In this document: in pieces, positions 18,674-29,895 of the stretch | Layout of the letters: each line of letters starts with the position of its first letter | Numbering within the stretch: the first letter of the stretch is position 1 | Assembly: GCA_029256065.1 (NCBI GenBank) | Contig: JAQSYT010000007.1 | Coordinates: 1 to 38,687, forward strand | Direction of reading: 5' to 3' | Length of the DNA: 38,687 nt | Source: Paenibacillaceae bacterium | Lineage (GTDB): Bacteria > Bacillota > Bacilli > Paenibacillales > NBRC-103111 | Position numbers and translations under genes: made by a program | The notes under the pieces: generated by a model | What the model saw: the letters and a program-made list of their open reading frames with translations, nothing else | What the model was told of the DNA's origin: nothing | Databases searched by the model: none

Positions 18674-21544
18674 CTATGGATGATTGTTCCCCTTGGGTGC
18701 GAATCCGGCCAGGAGCATATCGTTCATTTCCGCCAAAATCTCAGGTATCAGGCCGAATTTAGCCAGTTGAATCCGCAGTACTTTTTCTTCCTGGACGGGA
18801 AAAAAGCAGTAGCACCAATCCGGCTCGCGCATACCGGCGGAGGCAATGCCCCGGGCTGCCCCAGGCTGCAGAAACTGGACCATTTCCCGGATGCTGAAGG
18901 GCTTGATTGCCTGCACCATTTCCAGATTAGGTCCGGCCGCCGGAGTGGATGAGGAGGGGGATGCCATCTTCTCCAGAAAGACCATAACCGCTTTCCTCGG
19001 GCATTCCAGGGACCGGAGCCGGGAGGCGAATTCCAGCCCGTTCATTAATCCGGTGCCCACCAGGTTGGCGGCAATGATGCGGGGCATATGGATGTTCCCG
19101 CATCCGATGGCAAAGAGAGCTTCCTCAAAGGAGCCTAAATGGAGCACATGCTCACCCCTTTGGGCCAGGACGGTGGCCAGGCTTTCCGTATACCCATCCT
19201 CCTTGCCGATGAGCAGAACAGCTCCTTCGGTGGCGGGCGGCGTATAAACAGGGAGCCAGACGGTGAAGATGCTTCCCCCGTAATGGCGGGAGACGAAGGT
19301 AATCTGGCCGCTGTGCCCTTCGACGATCTCCTTGGCGATGGGCAGGCCCAAGCCGCTGCCGGGGATCTTCTTCCGGTCATTGTTTTCCACGCGGTAGAAC
19401 TTGCGGAATATCTTCTCCTTGTCCTTGTCCGGAATACCCAGCCCGTTATCGGCAATATCGATGCGGATGGCGCCGCCCTCCAGACCGGCGGAGATTTGCA
19501 CCGCCGACCCGTCAGGGGAGTATTTCACTGCATTGCTGATGAGATTGTCCAGCACCTGACGCATCCGGTCGGCATCGGCCAAGGTGGTGACCGGCTCGTC
19601 CGGCAGCTTCAGATGAATGGGATGGTGGTTGCTGTCATGGCGCCATTCCTCCACCGTGCGTGTAACAAGCTCCCGGACATCCATGGGAACCAGATAATAG
19701 GGCTGTCTGCCTGACTCCATCCGCTGCAGATCCAGGAAATCGTCCACCAGCCGGGAAAGCCGGACGGCTTCATGATGGATGGTGGCGGAATAGGATTTCA
19801 GCTTCTCCGGGGAAAGCTCCTTGCTGCGCAGGATCTCCGAATAGCCAAGGATGGGAGTGAGGGGAGTCCGGAATTCATGGGATACCTGGGCGATCATTTC
19901 CTCCTGGAGCAGCTCACGCTCCATCTCCTCTGTCCGGTCACGGAAGATGAACAGACGGTTGCGCTCCCCTGCATCCTCGGCTCCTTGAATGATGGTCACG
20001 TACAAGGACAGATGCATTTTGTGCTGGTTATGATGAAAGGTAAAATTGCGCTGCATCGAACCGTGCTCCCCCACATGGCGGAGGATGGAGTCGATTTCCT
20101 GCTGGAGCTGACTGGCGTCATCCCGCGGAAACCGCCGCATGGCGCCGAACAGCTCCTTCATGGAATGCAAGCCGATGGGCCTCTCGCCGAAAAACGCATC
20201 CAGCTGGCTGTTGGCATACAGAATGGTGCCGTTTTTGTCGCAGAGCACCATGGCCTCCCGGGTCGCCTCCAGGATGCTGGCAAACTGCTGGTTCAAATCC
20301 ATGGACATCAGCTTGAAGGCGTTGGTCAAGGCCTGAATTTCCACCAGCGTGCTGTCCGGCCAGGTGGGGCGGAAGCCGGTTCCGATAGAGGCCGACAATC
20401 TGCCGGATAACGCCGCCAGCTGCACGATGGGACGGTTCATGAAGCGGCAGATAGGATATATGATGAGCACGGCAAGCGCCAAAATCGTAAAAGCGGTGGT
20501 CAGCTCCTGGGCCAGCTCCCCGTAAATGCCCGACCAGGTGGCCTGTGCGGGCAGCTCCACAAAAATCTGGAACCGCTGATCGCCGTTCCACTGCATGTCC
20601 ACATAATAGACGGAGTTCATCCGCTGCGAAATCCGGCTTCCGGACTCCTCCAGGCTGGGGGACCATAAATTCACCCGTTGGGTGACTGCCCGGACATGGG
20701 AATTATCGGCGTTGCCGGTCAGATAGGCAGGAAGCGGGCCATATTGATCCTCCATGGACGCCCCCGGCTTCAACCCGCGGTCCACCAGGCGGAAGCGCAG
20801 CTCAGGCATCCGCTTGTCCAGCATTACAAAAGCCTCCTGCACCGGAAAGCTGCCGGGTGTATCCGTATACAAATTCATTTGCTCCGCTGCATAAACCAGC
20901 TTTTCGGCAATGGTATCCTCCTCATTGGCGATGAGAAGACGGCTGTGGATGCCCATTTGCACCATAGCCATAATGAGAATGATAAACACCATAATATTGG
21001 ACAGCTGTCCGGCCAGACTGAAGGGAGCCAGATCATAGAAGCCCCGGCGGGACAAGACCGAATAAGGAAATTTTTTGCAGATAAGGGCAATCACCGGGAT
21101 CACCAGGGAGGCTGCAGCTGCGTTGCCCAGCCCGTTCAAGCCCATTTTGAACACGACAAACTGAAGGCTGGTGCCGGGTACATGCAGGATGAGTCCATAG
21201 AACAGCAGGGTCAGCGGAATTCCGGCAATGACCCAAAAGATGAGGCTGGTGGTGGTATAGCCGGAGCGGTATTTTTTGATAAGGAAGCAAATCAGGATGT
21301 TCTCCAGCACCATCAGGATCATGCCGTAGGGATGTCCCCAATACCACAGGCTGGGCAGCAATCCGACCACCACCACAGCCACGCCGGCAAAGGGGCCGAA
21401 CAGTGCATATGCCGCAAAGCCGAACAGCCCGGCCAGGAAATATTCCACGCCGAACATCAGCCGCAGGGGGAACAGGCCGCTGACAAGGGACCCGATCCCC
21501 AAAAGAAGCAGCACCAACAGAGGGACAAGCCGGTATCTGGTCAT
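18674..21544 (-). CDS. Large membrane sensor histidine kinase (multi-TM, PAS, HisKA, HATPase_c, degenerate receiver-like tail)
   Basis: Multi-TM N-terminus from MTRYRLVPLLVLLLLGIGSLVSG; PAS-like LEATREAMVLCDKNGTILYANSQLDAFFG; H-box AQVSHEFRTPLTPILGYSEIL; DNGLGIPDKDKEKIFRKFYRVENNDRKKIPGSGLGLPIAKEIVEGHSG. ATG at 21544 preceded by AAGGGGG. Confidence 0.88.
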   Translation of the reverse strand: MTRYRLVPLLVLLLLGIGSLVSGLFPLRLMFGVEYFLAGLFGFAAYALFGPFAGVAVVVVGLLPSLWYWGHPYGMILMVLENILICFLIKKYRSGYTTTSLIFWVIAGIPLTLLFYGLILHVPGTSLQFVVFKMGLNGLGNAAAASLVIPVIALICKKFPYSVLSRRGFYDLAPFSLAGQLSNIMVFIILIMAMVQMGIHSRLLIANEEDTIAEKLVYAAEQMNLYTDTPGSFPVQEAFVMLDKRMPELRFRLVDRGLKPGASMEDQYGPLPAYLTGNADNSHVRAVTQRVNLWSPSLEESGSRISQRMNSVYYVDMQWNGDQRFQIFVELPAQATWSGIYGELAQELTTAFTILALAVLIIYPICRFMNRPIVQLAALSGRLSASIGTGFRPTWPDSTLVEIQALTNAFKLMSMDLNQQFASILEATREAMVLCDKNGTILYANSQLDAFFGERPIGLHSMKELFGAMRRFPRDDASQLQQEIDSILRHVGEHGSMQRNFTFHHNQHKMHLSLYVTIIQGAEDAGERNRLFIFRDRTEEMERELLQEEMIAQVSHEFRTPLTPILGYSEILRSKELSPEKLKSYSATIHHEAVRLSRLVDDFLDLQRMESGRQPYYLVPMDVRELVTRTVEEWRHDSNHHPIHLKLPDEPVTTLADADRMRQVLDNLISNAVKYSPDGSAVQISAGLEGGAIRIDIADNGLGIPDKDKEKIFRKFYRVENNDRKKIPGSGLGLPIAKEIVEGHSGQITFVSRHYGGSIFTVWLPVYTPPATEGAVLLIGKEDGYTESLATVLAQRGEHVLHLGSFEEALFAIGCGNIHMPRIIAANLVGTGLMNGLEFASRLRSLECPRKAVMVFLEKMASPSSSTPAAGPNLEMVQAIKPFSIREMVQFLQPGAARGIASAGMREPDWCYCFFPVQEEKVLRIQLAKFGLIPEILAEMNDMLLAGFAPKGNNHP

Positions 21545-21557
21545 GTGGACAGCCCCC

Positions 21558-21929
21558 TTACGGTTCCCGCAGCAGCAGCCGGGCGTGGTCCAGCGCTGCA
21601 AGCAGCCGTGATTCCTCCAAGGGCTTCATGACACAATCATAGGCACCCGCCTGGAGGGCATCCTTGCCGGAGACGCTCTGGTTCATACCCGATATGGCCA
21701 AAATGCGCGCAGCGGGATCCAGACCGCGGATCCGGCGGATCAGGGCCACGCCGTTAAGGGAGGCGTCAGTTAAATCGAGGGTAACCGCATCGGGTGCGGT
21801 GCTCTTATATTGGGCCAAAGCTTGCTCGCTGTTGCCCGCTTCGCCGGCAACGGCATAACCCGCGTCCTCCACAATTCTGCGGAGCACGGTGCGGGAGAAG
21901 GCGGCAGGATCGATAATCAGGATGCGCAT
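21558..21929 (-). CDS. Stand-alone response regulator receiver domain (CheY-like)
   Basis: MRILIIDPAAFSRTVLRRIVEDAGYAVAGEAGNSEQALAQY... VTLDLTDASLNGVALI... ILAISGM... AYDCVMKPLEESRL. Confidence 0.88.
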   Translation of the reverse strand: MRILIIDPAAFSRTVLRRIVEDAGYAVAGEAGNSEQALAQYKSTAPDAVTLDLTDASLNGVALIRRIRGLDPAARILAISGMNQSVSGKDALQAGAYDCVMKPLEESRLLAALDHARLLLREP

Positions 21930-22137
21930 GCAGCAAGCCTCCTGGGTTCTAGTGGTTCCGGATTTCTTGGATCCGGTTATAAATTGCGGATTTTTGCCTA
22001 ATTCAAGCTGAATCCCGGCAGGATTCCGCGTTTTTCGCTATAATAAAAGGTATCAATACTTATTATCCGATCTATCCTTTAGAAAAGTAACAGAAAAGTG
22101 CTAGGAAAATGTTAAATTGCGGCAAGGAGAGCTGGTT

Positions 22138-22833
22138 ATGCCCAAAGTACTCATTATTGAAGATGATCAGAGCATTGCCGACATGATGACCATTTACCTG
22201 GAGGAAGAAGGGTATACGGTCTCCTGGGCCTCCGACGGCGAAGAGGGAAAGAAGCTTCTGCAAAGCGCCGAACCGGACATTATTATCCTCGATGTGATGC
22301 TGCCGGACACGGACGGCATTACCCTGTGCGGGGAGCTCCGGCTGGTCACGGTGATCCCGATTCTTATGGTTTCCGCCAAAAAGGAAGTAGCCGACCGGGT
22401 AAATGCGCTCCTGGTAGGCGCCGACGACTATCTCTGCAAGCCCTTCTCCATGCGTGAGCTGGCCGCAAGGCTGACGGCCCTTCTGCGCCGTTCTGCCATG
22501 ACTCCTGTTGTAGAGCCTGCCGCGGCCAAGGAGAGCCGCACCGCCGTTCATATGGATATGAGCAGGAGGGTGCTGTATGTGGCGGACAAGCTGGTGGAAA
22601 CCACCTACTCGGAATTTGAAATTATGAAGGTGCTCTGGCTTAATCCGAACAATGTATTCAGCAGGGAAGAGCTGCTGAACCGGATCAGAGGCATCGATAC
22701 GTATGTAACGGAACGGTCAGTGGATGTGCATATTACCAATCTGCGCAAAAAAATCGAGGCGGATCCGAAAAATCCGCGTTTTATTAAAACAGTTTGGAGT
22801 GTCGGCTACAAATTCGTGCCGGAAGGAGATTAG
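22138..22833 (+). CDS. OmpR/PhoB-family response regulator
   Basis: MPKVLIIEDDQSIADMMTIYLEEEGY, IIILDVMLPDTDGITLC, winged-helix C-terminus (EFEIMKVLWLNPNNVFSREELLNRIRG...VHITNLRKKIEADPKNPRFIKTVWSVGYKF). ATG 22138 has AAGGAG. Confidence 0.95.
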   Translation: MPKVLIIEDDQSIADMMTIYLEEEGYTVSWASDGEEGKKLLQSAEPDIIILDVMLPDTDGITLCGELRLVTVIPILMVSAKKEVADRVNALLVGADDYLCKPFSMRELAARLTALLRRSAMTPVVEPAAAKESRTAVHMDMSRRVLYVADKLVETTYSEFEIMKVLWLNPNNVFSREELLNRIRGIDTYVTERSVDVHITNLRKKIEADPKNPRFIKTVWSVGYKFVPEGD

Positions 22834-22894
22834 AAAACCCTTACAACAATCTGTTTTTGCGATTGTTTTCATTACATTTTTAAATTGATTCAGC

Positions 22895-22909
22895 TAACAT
22901 GGAATGTTA
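22895..22909. promoter_or_regulatory. Inverted repeat upstream of gltB, candidate regulator site
   Basis: TAACAT-GGA-ATGTTA perfect 6-bp inverted repeat in the gltB upstream region. Confidence 0.35.
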
Positions 22910-22996
22910 AAATTAAAAAAATACTATCACTTTTCCCCTGCTGAAATAATATTTTTTATCGGCAGGAACCAATAAAACAGAAGGAAAGGTTGCACG

Positions 22997-25900
22997 ATGA
23001 TGACCCAAAATGGATTGCCTCCCAAGCAGGGATTGTATGACCCGCAGTACGAGCATGACGCCTGCGGAATTGGCTTTGTGGCCGACATCAAGGGCCGCAA
23101 ATCCCACGAGATTGTCAGCCAGGCACTTCAGGTGCTGTGCAATTTGGACCACCGCGGCGGCCAAGGCAGCGAGGCGAACACCGGCGATGGAGCAGGCATT
23201 CTGCTGCAGATCCCGGACAGCTTCCTGCGTGAAGCGGTGAAGGAGCTGGGCTTTGAGCTTCCTGCACCCGGCAAGTACGGCGTCGGCATGGTTTTCCTGC
23301 CCCAGGAGAAGGAAGCCCGCCAAGCCTGCGAGCAAATGGTGGAGAAGGTGGTACGGGAGGAAGGTCAGACGGTCATCGGGTGGAGAACTCTGCCGGTTGA
23401 TAACTCCTCTCTTGGCGATTTCGCCAAATCCGCTGAGCCTTTTGTCCGCCAATTGTTTATTGGCGCCAGTGCTGATCTGGAAGGCAAGGATGAGCTTGCT
23501 TTCGAACGCAAGCTGTATGTCATCCGCAAGCGCACCGAAAATCTTGGCGCTACCTCCGATTTTGGCAAGCCGTTTTATTATTCCAGCTTCTCCAGCCGTA
23601 CCATTGTCTACAAGGGCATGCTTACGCCGGAGCAGGTTTACGGGTATTATCTCGAGCTGCAAAATCCCGATTTGAAGAGCGCGCTTGCTTTAGTGCATTC
23701 CCGCTTTAGTACCAATACTTTCCCCAGCTGGGAAAGAGCACATCCATACCGTTATATGATCCACAATGGTGAGATCAATACCCTGCGCGGCAATGTGAAC
23801 TGGATGCATGCCCGCCAGGCCATGTGCAATACTGATTTGTTCGGTGATGATCTCCAGAAGATCATGCCGATTATTGATAACGAAGGCTCCGATTCCCAGA
23901 TGTTCGACAACTCTCTGGAATTCATGATGCTCTCCGGCCGTTCCCTGCCGCATGCCGCCATGATGATGATTCCCGAGCCCTGGTCCAAGCACGAAAGCAT
24001 GGATCCCCAGAAGCGCGCCTTCTACGAGTACCACAGCTGCCTGATGGAGCCGTGGGACGGTCCTGCCGCCATCGCCTTCACAGACGGTTCGATTATCGGC
24101 GCGGTGCTGGACCGCAACGGTCTGCGCCCGTCCCGTTATTACATCACCACTGATGATGTCATTGTTCTGGCATCCGAAGTGGGTGTCATGAATCTGGCTC
24201 CCGACAAAATCGTCAAGAAGGACCGCCTCCGTCCCGGCCGTATGCTGCTGGTGGATACCGTGGAAGGCCGGATCATCTCCGACGACGAAATCAAAAGCCG
24301 CATTTCCAGCGAGCATCCGTACCAGGAATGGCTGGATGAGCACCTGGTCAACCTGAGCGATCTTCCTGCCGCTCCCGAGCTTCCGGCTCCCGAGGCAGAA
24401 GCGCTGGTGCAGCGCCAGCAGGCCTTCGGGTATACCTATGAAGGAAACCGCAAGTTCCTGGAGGCTATGGCCAGAACCGGCGTGGACCCCATCGGTTCCA
24501 TGGGCAACGATGCCCCCCTGGCGGTATTGTCCGAGAAGCCCCAATTATTATACAGCTATTTTAAACAATTGTTCGCCCAAGTAACCAATCCGCCCATCGA
24601 CTCCAACTTCGAGGAAATCATCACCTCCCAGGAGACCACCATCGGTCCCGAGGGTGATCTGATCAATCCGAGGCCGGAGAGCTGCCGCCAAATCCGGATC
24701 CCCAGCCCCATCATCGGCAACGAGGATCTGGCCAAATTCCGGCATGTGGAGCGGGAGGGCTTCCGCTCTATCGATCTGCCGATCCTGTACCCCGTTTATG
24801 AGGGTGCAGGCGCTTTGGAAAAGGCCATGGAAGAGCTTTACGCAGCAGCTGACGCGGCTATCGCAGGCGGCTCCAATCTGCTGATCCTCACAGACCGCGG
24901 AATTTCCAAGGATCTGGCTGCTATCCCGGCGCTGCTGGCAGTAGCGGGTCTTCATCACCATCTGATCCGGGAAGGCACACGCACCAAGGTCAGCCTGCTG
25001 CTGGAATCCGGCGAACCACGCGAGGTGCATCACTTCGCATTGCTGCTGGGCTACGGCATCAGCGCCGTGAACCCGTATTTGGCTCTGGAATCCCTGAAGG
25101 ATATGGTGAAGAACAGCATGCTGGAGGGCCTGACCTATGAGAAGGCTGCCTACAACTATCTGAAGGCTTCCGTTAAGGGTGTTACCAAGGTTCTGGCCAA
25201 GATGGGAATTTCTACGGTGCAAAGCTACCGCGGCGCCCAGATTTTCGAGGCTGTCGGCATCAGCAAGGCCGTTATCGACAAGTACTTCACCTGGACCGCG
25301 TCCCGTATTGAAGGCATCGACCTGGATACGATCTCCAAGGAAGTGGAGCTGCGCCACCACAAGGCCTTCTCCCAGGTAGAGACCACAGGCCGGGTGCTGG
25401 AGACAGGCGGACAGCTGCAATGGCGCGCTGAAGGCGAGGAGCATATGTACAATCCGGAGACCGTCTATACGCTGCAAACCGCTTGCCGCACTGCGGACTA
25501 CGGTTTGTACAAGAAGTTCTCCTCCAAGATCAACGATGATCCTGAAGTGAAATATACCCTGCGTAATCTGCTGGGCTTCAAGAAGGACCGCCGCTCCATT
25601 CCTCTCGATGAGGTTGAACCGCTGGAAGCCATCTTCAAACGCTTTAAGACCGGCGCCATGTCCTTCGGCTCCATCTCCAAGGAAGCTCATGAGGCAATGG
25701 CTATCGCTATGAACCGCATCGGCGGACGCAGCAACACCGGCGAGGGCGGCGAGCATCCGGAGCGTTTCATACCGGACACCAATGGCGATTCCCGCCGCAG
25801 CTCCATCAAGCAGGTTGCTTCCGGACGCTTCGGCGTTACCAGCAACTATCTGGTGAATGCGGACGAAATCCAGATCAAGATGGCTCAAGGCGCCAAGCCC

Positions 25901-27598
25901 GGCGAAGGCGGACAGCTGCCCGGCCGCAAGGTATACCCGTGGGTAGCTGAAGTGCGTGGCGTTACCGCCGGTGTAGGCTTGATCTCGCCGCCTCCTCACC
26001 ATGATATCTACTCCATCGAGGATTTGGCTGAGCTGATTCACGATTTGAAGAATGCCAACCCCCGTGCCCGGATCAGCGTGAAGCTGGTATCCGAGGTGGG
26101 CGTAGGCACCATCGCTGCCGGCGTAGCCAAGGGCAAGGCCGATGTGGTGCTGATCAGCGGTTATGACGGCGGCACTGGCGCTTCTCCGCAGACCTCCATC
26201 CACAATGCGGGACTGCCCTGGGAGCTTGGCCTGGCCGAGACCCATCAAACCCTGATTCTGAACAATCTGCGCTCCCGGATTACGGTGGAGACTGACGGCA
26301 AGCTTTTGACCGGCCGCGACGTGGTTATTGCTGCGCTGCTTGGCGCCGAGGAATTCGGCTTTGCTACCACTCCGCTGATCGCTCTGGGCTGCGTGATGAT
26401 GCGGGTTTGCCACCTGGATACCTGTCCCGTAGGCATCGCTACCCAAAATCCGGAGCTTCGCGCCAAGTTCGCCGGAGATCCGCAGCATGTGGTGAATTAC
26501 ATGACCTTCATTGCTCAAGAGGTTCGTGAGCTGATGGCCGCGCTTGGTTTCCGTACCATAGAAGAGATGGTGGGACGTACGGATGCGCTGGAAGCCATTG
26601 TGGCTGTGAATCACTGGAAGGCCAAGGGATTGGATTTGTCTCCGCTTCTGTACCAGCCGGTAGTACCTGCAGATTACGGCACCTATTGCCAAATGGAGCA
26701 GGATCACGGTCTGGAGAAATCCATCGACATGAAGGAGCTCTTGCACGTGTGCAAGCCGGCTCTCGACTATAAGGAAAATGTGCATGCCATTATGCCCATC
26801 CGCAACGTCAACCGGGTTGTGGGTACGATTCTCGGCAGCGAGGTTACCCGCCGCTACGGTCTTGAGGGTCTGCCGGCTGATACCATCCGCCTGCACTTCA
26901 ACGGCTCCGCCGGCCAAAGCTTCGGCGCCTTCGTGCCGAAGGGTGTGACCCTGTCGCTGGAAGGCGACGCCAACGACTATGTGGGCAAGGGCCTCTCCGG
27001 CGGTAAAATTGTCATCTTCCCGCCTGAACGCTCCTCCTTCGTGCCGGAAGAGAATGTCATCATCGGCAACACTGCATTCTACGGCGCAACGGAAGGCGAT
27101 GCTTATATCCGCGGCGTAGCCGGTGAGCGGTTTGCCGTCCGGAACTCCGGTGTACGGGTTGTCGTCGAAGGTGTAGGCGATCATGCCTGCGAATATATGA
27201 CCGGTGGCCGCGTGGTTGTGCTGGGGCCGACAGGCCGCAACTTCGCCGCAGGTATGTCCGGAGGCATTGCCTTCGTATACGATGTTGACGGCAGCTTCAA
27301 GAGCAAGATCAACAAGGAAATGGTTCACGTGGAGGAGCTGACCGAGCAATACGAGGTCAACGAGGTGAAGACCCTGATCCGCAACCACGTGAAGTTTACC
27401 AGCAGCTCTGTTGGCCAGAGGATCCTGGAAAACTGGGAAGAGAATGTGTTCAGCTTCGTGAAGGTGATTCCGAAGGATTTCAAACGGATGTTTGAGTCCA
27501 TCGAAAAAGCCAAGCTGACCGGTCTTACCCAGGATGAAGCGGTAATGGCGGCCTTTAAGGAAAATATGAGCGACGCTGCCCGCGTTGGCGGTAACTAA
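22997..27598 (+). CDS. gltB: Glutamate synthase large subunit
   Basis: 1533 aa; class II glutamine amidotransferase N-terminus ([17 protein letters not shown]), FMN/Fe-S synthase region ([68 protein letters not shown]), C-terminal GXGXG repeats. Confidence 0.98.
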   Translation: MMTQNGLPPKQGLYDPQYEHDACGIGFVADIKGRKSHEIVSQALQVLCNLDHRGGQGSEANTGDGAGILLQIPDSFLREAVKELGFELPAPGKYGVGMVFLPQEKEARQACEQMVEKVVREEGQTVIGWRTLPVDNSSLGDFAKSAEPFVRQLFIGASADLEGKDELAFERKLYVIRKRTENLGATSDFGKPFYYSSFSSRTIVYKGMLTPEQVYGYYLELQNPDLKSALALVHSRFSTNTFPSWERAHPYRYMIHNGEINTLRGNVNWMHARQAMCNTDLFGDDLQKIMPIIDNEGSDSQMFDNSLEFMMLSGRSLPHAAMMMIPEPWSKHESMDPQKRAFYEYHSCLMEPWDGPAAIAFTDGSIIGAVLDRNGLRPSRYYITTDDVIVLASEVGVMNLAPDKIVKKDRLRPGRMLLVDTVEGRIISDDEIKSRISSEHPYQEWLDEHLVNLSDLPAAPELPAPEAEALVQRQQAFGYTYEGNRKFLEAMARTGVDPIGSMGNDAPLAVLSEKPQLLYSYFKQLFAQVTNPPIDSNFEEIITSQETTIGPEGDLINPRPESCRQIRIPSPIIGNEDLAKFRHVEREGFRSIDLPILYPVYEGAGALEKAMEELYAAADAAIAGGSNLLILTDRGISKDLAAIPALLAVAGLHHHLIREGTRTKVSLLLESGEPREVHHFALLLGYGISAVNPYLALESLKDMVKNSMLEGLTYEKAAYNYLKASVKGVTKVLAKMGISTVQSYRGAQIFEAVGISKAVIDKYFTWTASRIEGIDLDTISKEVELRHHKAFSQVETTGRVLETGGQLQWRAEGEEHMYNPETVYTLQTACRTADYGLYKKFSSKINDDPEVKYTLRNLLGFKKDRRSIPLDEVEPLEAIFKRFKTGAMSFGSISKEAHEAMAIAMNRIGGRSNTGEGGEHPERFIPDTNGDSRRSSIKQVASGRFGVTSNYLVNADEIQIKMAQGAKPGEGGQLPGRKVYPWVAEVRGVTAGVGLISPPPHHDIYSIEDLAELIHDLKNANPRARISVKLVSEVGVGTIAAGVAKGKADVVLISGYDGGTGASPQTSIHNAGLPWELGLAETHQTLILNNLRSRITVETDGKLLTGRDVVIAALLGAEEFGFATTPLIALGCVMMRVCHLDTCPVGIATQNPELRAKFAGDPQHVVNYMTFIAQEVRELMAALGFRTIEEMVGRTDALEAIVAVNHWKAKGLDLSPLLYQPVVPADYGTYCQMEQDHGLEKSIDMKELLHVCKPALDYKENVHAIMPIRNVNRVVGTILGSEVTRRYGLEGLPADTIRLHFNGSAGQSFGAFVPKGVTLSLEGDANDYVGKGLSGGKIVIFPPERSSFVPEENVIIGNTAFYGATEGDAYIRGVAGERFAVRNSGVRVVVEGVGDHACEYMTGGRVVVLGPTGRNFAAGMSGGIAFVYDVDGSFKSKINKEMVHVEELTEQYEVNEVKTLIRNHVKFTSSSVGQRILENWEENVFSFVKVIPKDFKRMFESIEKAKLTGLTQDEAVMAAFKENMSDAARVGGN

Positions 27599-27606
27599 AA
27601 CGTTCC

Positions 27607-27670
27607 TCCAAAAGTGACGGGATGTTCTGAAGTGACATCCGGGTCCTTTTGGGGGAACCCCCTTATAAGA
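27607..27670. repeat. Structured 3' repeat element, copy 1 (gltB-gltD intergenic)
   Basis: CTCCAAAAGTGACGGGATGTTCTGAAGTGACATCCGGGTCCTTTTGGGGGAACCCCCTTATAA; stem CCAAAAG/CTTTTGG plus GGATGT/ACATCC. Confidence 0.65.
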
Positions 27671-27721
27671 AAGAAAGCTCAAGAGGATGCTTTATGAAGT
27701 AAGCTTTTTAGGAGGAGAACC

Positions 27722-29206
27722 ATGGGAAAGCCTACGGGTTTTTTGGAATACAAGCGCGAACTCCCTGTGGATGAATCGCCCTTGTCAAGAATCGGCCATT
27801 ATCAGGATTTTCATGAGCATATGGAAGAGTCGAAGCTTCGCACCCAAGGGGCACGCTGCATGGATTGCGGCATTCCCTACTGCCATACGGGCAAGCTTCT
27901 GAACGGCATGGCTGCCGGCTGTCCGGTGCATAACCTGATCCCCGAGTGGAATGATCTGGTGTACCGCGGCATGTGGCGGGAGGCTCTGGACCGTCTGCAC
28001 AAGACCAACAACTTCCCCGAGTTTACCGGCCGGGTTTGCCCCGCCCCGTGCGAAGGCTCCTGCACAGTGGGGTTGAGCGGCAGCCCTGTCACCATCAAGA
28101 ATATCGAGCGGTCTATCGTGGATAAGGGCTTCGAAGAGGGCTGGATCAAGGCTCAGCCTCCGGTTAAGCGCACCGGCAAGAAGGTAGCCGTTATCGGCTC
28201 CGGTCCTTCCGGCCTGGCTGCTGCCGCCCAGCTGAATAAAGCAGGGCACACCGTTACCGTATTCGAACGCGCCGACCGTCCGGGTGGTTTGCTCATGTAC
28301 GGCATCCCCAACATGAAGCTGGAGAAGTCTCTTGTGGAACGCCGTGTGAAGCTGCTGGAGGAGGAAGGCATCACCTTCATCACCAACACAGAGGTAGGCA
28401 AGGATTATCCGGCCGAAAAGCTGAAGGCTGAGTTTGACGCTGTTGTGCTGTGCGGCGGCGCCACCAAAGGCCGCGACCTTCCCACCGAAGGCCGCGAGCT
28501 CAAGGGCATCCACCTGGCGATGGAGTTCCTCCATAAGAACACCAAGAGCCTGCTGGATTCCAACCATGCCGACGGCGCGTATATCTCCGCGGCAGGCAAG
28601 GATGTAATCGTCATCGGCGGCGGCGATACCGGCACCGACTGCATAGCCACTTCGGTCCGCCATGAAGCCAACAGTGTTCACCAGTTCGAAATTATGCCCA
28701 AGGCTCCCGAGCACCGGGCAGACAATAACCCGTGGCCGGAATGGCCCAAAACCTTCAAGATGGACTACGGCCAAGAGGAAGCCGCCGCCAAACACGGCCG
28801 CGATCCCCGTGACTATCTGGTGTCCACCAAGCGTTTTGTGGGCGACGAGAACGGCCATGTGAAGGAAGTCCACACCGTCCTCATCGAGTGGAAAAAAGAC
28901 GGCAATGGCCGCTTTGTTCCCACAGAGGTTCCCGGCAGCGAGAAGGCATATCCCGCTCAGCTGGTGCTTCTGGCGCTGGGCTTTACCGGACCGGAGAACC
29001 AGCTGCTGGATCAGCTGGGTGTGGAGAAGGATGAGCGCACCAACGCCAAGGCCGCATACGGCAAGTATGCTACCAGTGTGGAAGGCGTCTTCGCCGCAGG
29101 CGACATGCGCCGCGGTCAATCCCTGGTTGTTTGGGCCATTAACGAAGGCCGCGAGGCTGCACGTGAAGTGGACCGCTTCCTGATGGGCGCTACAGATCTG
29201 CCGTAA
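27722..29206 (+). CDS. gltD: Glutamate synthase small subunit
   Basis: [16 protein letters not shown]-terminal Fe-S cysteines ([21 protein letters not shown]); FAD/NAD motifs [42 protein letters not shown] and [14 protein letters not shown]. Confidence 0.98.
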   Translation: MGKPTGFLEYKRELPVDESPLSRIGHYQDFHEHMEESKLRTQGARCMDCGIPYCHTGKLLNGMAAGCPVHNLIPEWNDLVYRGMWREALDRLHKTNNFPEFTGRVCPAPCEGSCTVGLSGSPVTIKNIERSIVDKGFEEGWIKAQPPVKRTGKKVAVIGSGPSGLAAAAQLNKAGHTVTVFERADRPGGLLMYGIPNMKLEKSLVERRVKLLEEEGITFITNTEVGKDYPAEKLKAEFDAVVLCGGATKGRDLPTEGRELKGIHLAMEFLHKNTKSLLDSNHADGAYISAAGKDVIVIGGGDTGTDCIATSVRHEANSVHQFEIMPKAPEHRADNNPWPEWPKTFKMDYGQEEAAAKHGRDPRDYLVSTKRFVGDENGHVKEVHTVLIEWKKDGNGRFVPTEVPGSEKAYPAQLVLLALGFTGPENQLLDQLGVEKDERTNAKAAYGKYATSVEGVFAAGDMRRGQSLVVWAINEGREAAREVDRFLMGATDLP

Positions 29207-29232
29207 CTTGCAACAAACTAAATCACAACATA

Positions 29233-29274
29233 GAACCCCCGGAAAACGCTGATGCGTATTTCGGGGGTTTTTTG
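29233..29274 (+). terminator. Rho-independent terminator after gltD
   Basis: AACCCCCGGAAAACGC-TGAT-GCGTATTTCGGGGGTTTTTT. Confidence 0.85.
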
Positions 29275-29278
29275 GCGC

Positions 29279-29486
29279 TGCAGGAGGGGAGGGAGCGGGA
29301 GCCGAAGGGCGGAGCGTGGGCAGGAGGACATTGTGAGCCGAAGAGGGATTGGTAGGAGCCGTTACAGGTAGAAAGGTGATGTGCGCAGGAGGACGTTGTG
29401 ATGGATGGAGACGAATGTGCAGATGGACGTTACATCCAAAAGAGTGATGGGTGTACGTAGGCCAATAACGAGCGGAGACGGATGAA
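29279..29486. repeat. Degenerate ~33-bp purine-rich tandem repeat
   Basis: Units near 29320, 29352, 29385, 29419: GCAGGAGGACATTGTGAG, GTAGGAGCCGTTACAG, GCAGGAGGACGTTGTGAT, GCAGATGGACGTTACAT. Confidence 0.5.
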
Positions 29487-29514
29487 ACCGGCTTGGTCTT
29501 TCATCCCAGCATAT

Positions 29515-29715
29515 TGCCGAAACGCTAACGGAACTAAGAAGCACTTAGCGGCCGAAAAGCAGCCGATTTCATTTTTAACGGAATTCAGCGACTCTTAGAC
29601 CATATTTTGCATCCCAAATCGACCCGGATAACCAGCTAAGCGCTTCTCAGTTCCGTTAGCGCGTGGAGGTGGCGGATTACGGCTTTTAAGCGCTTCACAG
29701 TTCCGCTACAGCAGA
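29515..29715. repeat. Intergenic repeat cluster B: four ~50-bp units, two per orientation
   Basis: GCTAACGGAACTAAGAAGCACTTAGC (+), TTTAACGGAATTCAGCGACTCTTAGA (+), GCTAACGGAACTGAGAAGCGCTTAGC (rc), TGTAGCGGAACTGTGAAGCGCTTAAA (rc). Confidence 0.75.
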
Positions 29716-29895
29716 TAGCCCGCCTACTGACTCGATAAGCCTCAATCCAACAGCCCGGATTTTGTAACTTCGGAATTCCTTCGGGGTTATACGGGACTGC
29801 GGCACCAATTTTGGCATGATTTTCAGGTATAGAGAAGGAAATCCATCCATACATATTGAAAGGTTATAACAGGTTTTATGACAGGAGGCAGATGG

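Noticed and set aside
24548-27682. 1044-aa minus-strand ORF antisense to gltB
   Set aside because: Shadow ORF from codon bias of gltB; composition (His/Gln/Ala-rich) and lack of recognisable domain do not suggest a protein, while gltB is certain.
27785-29119. 444-aa minus-strand ORF antisense to gltD
   Set aside because: Shadow of gltD; no RBS or domain.
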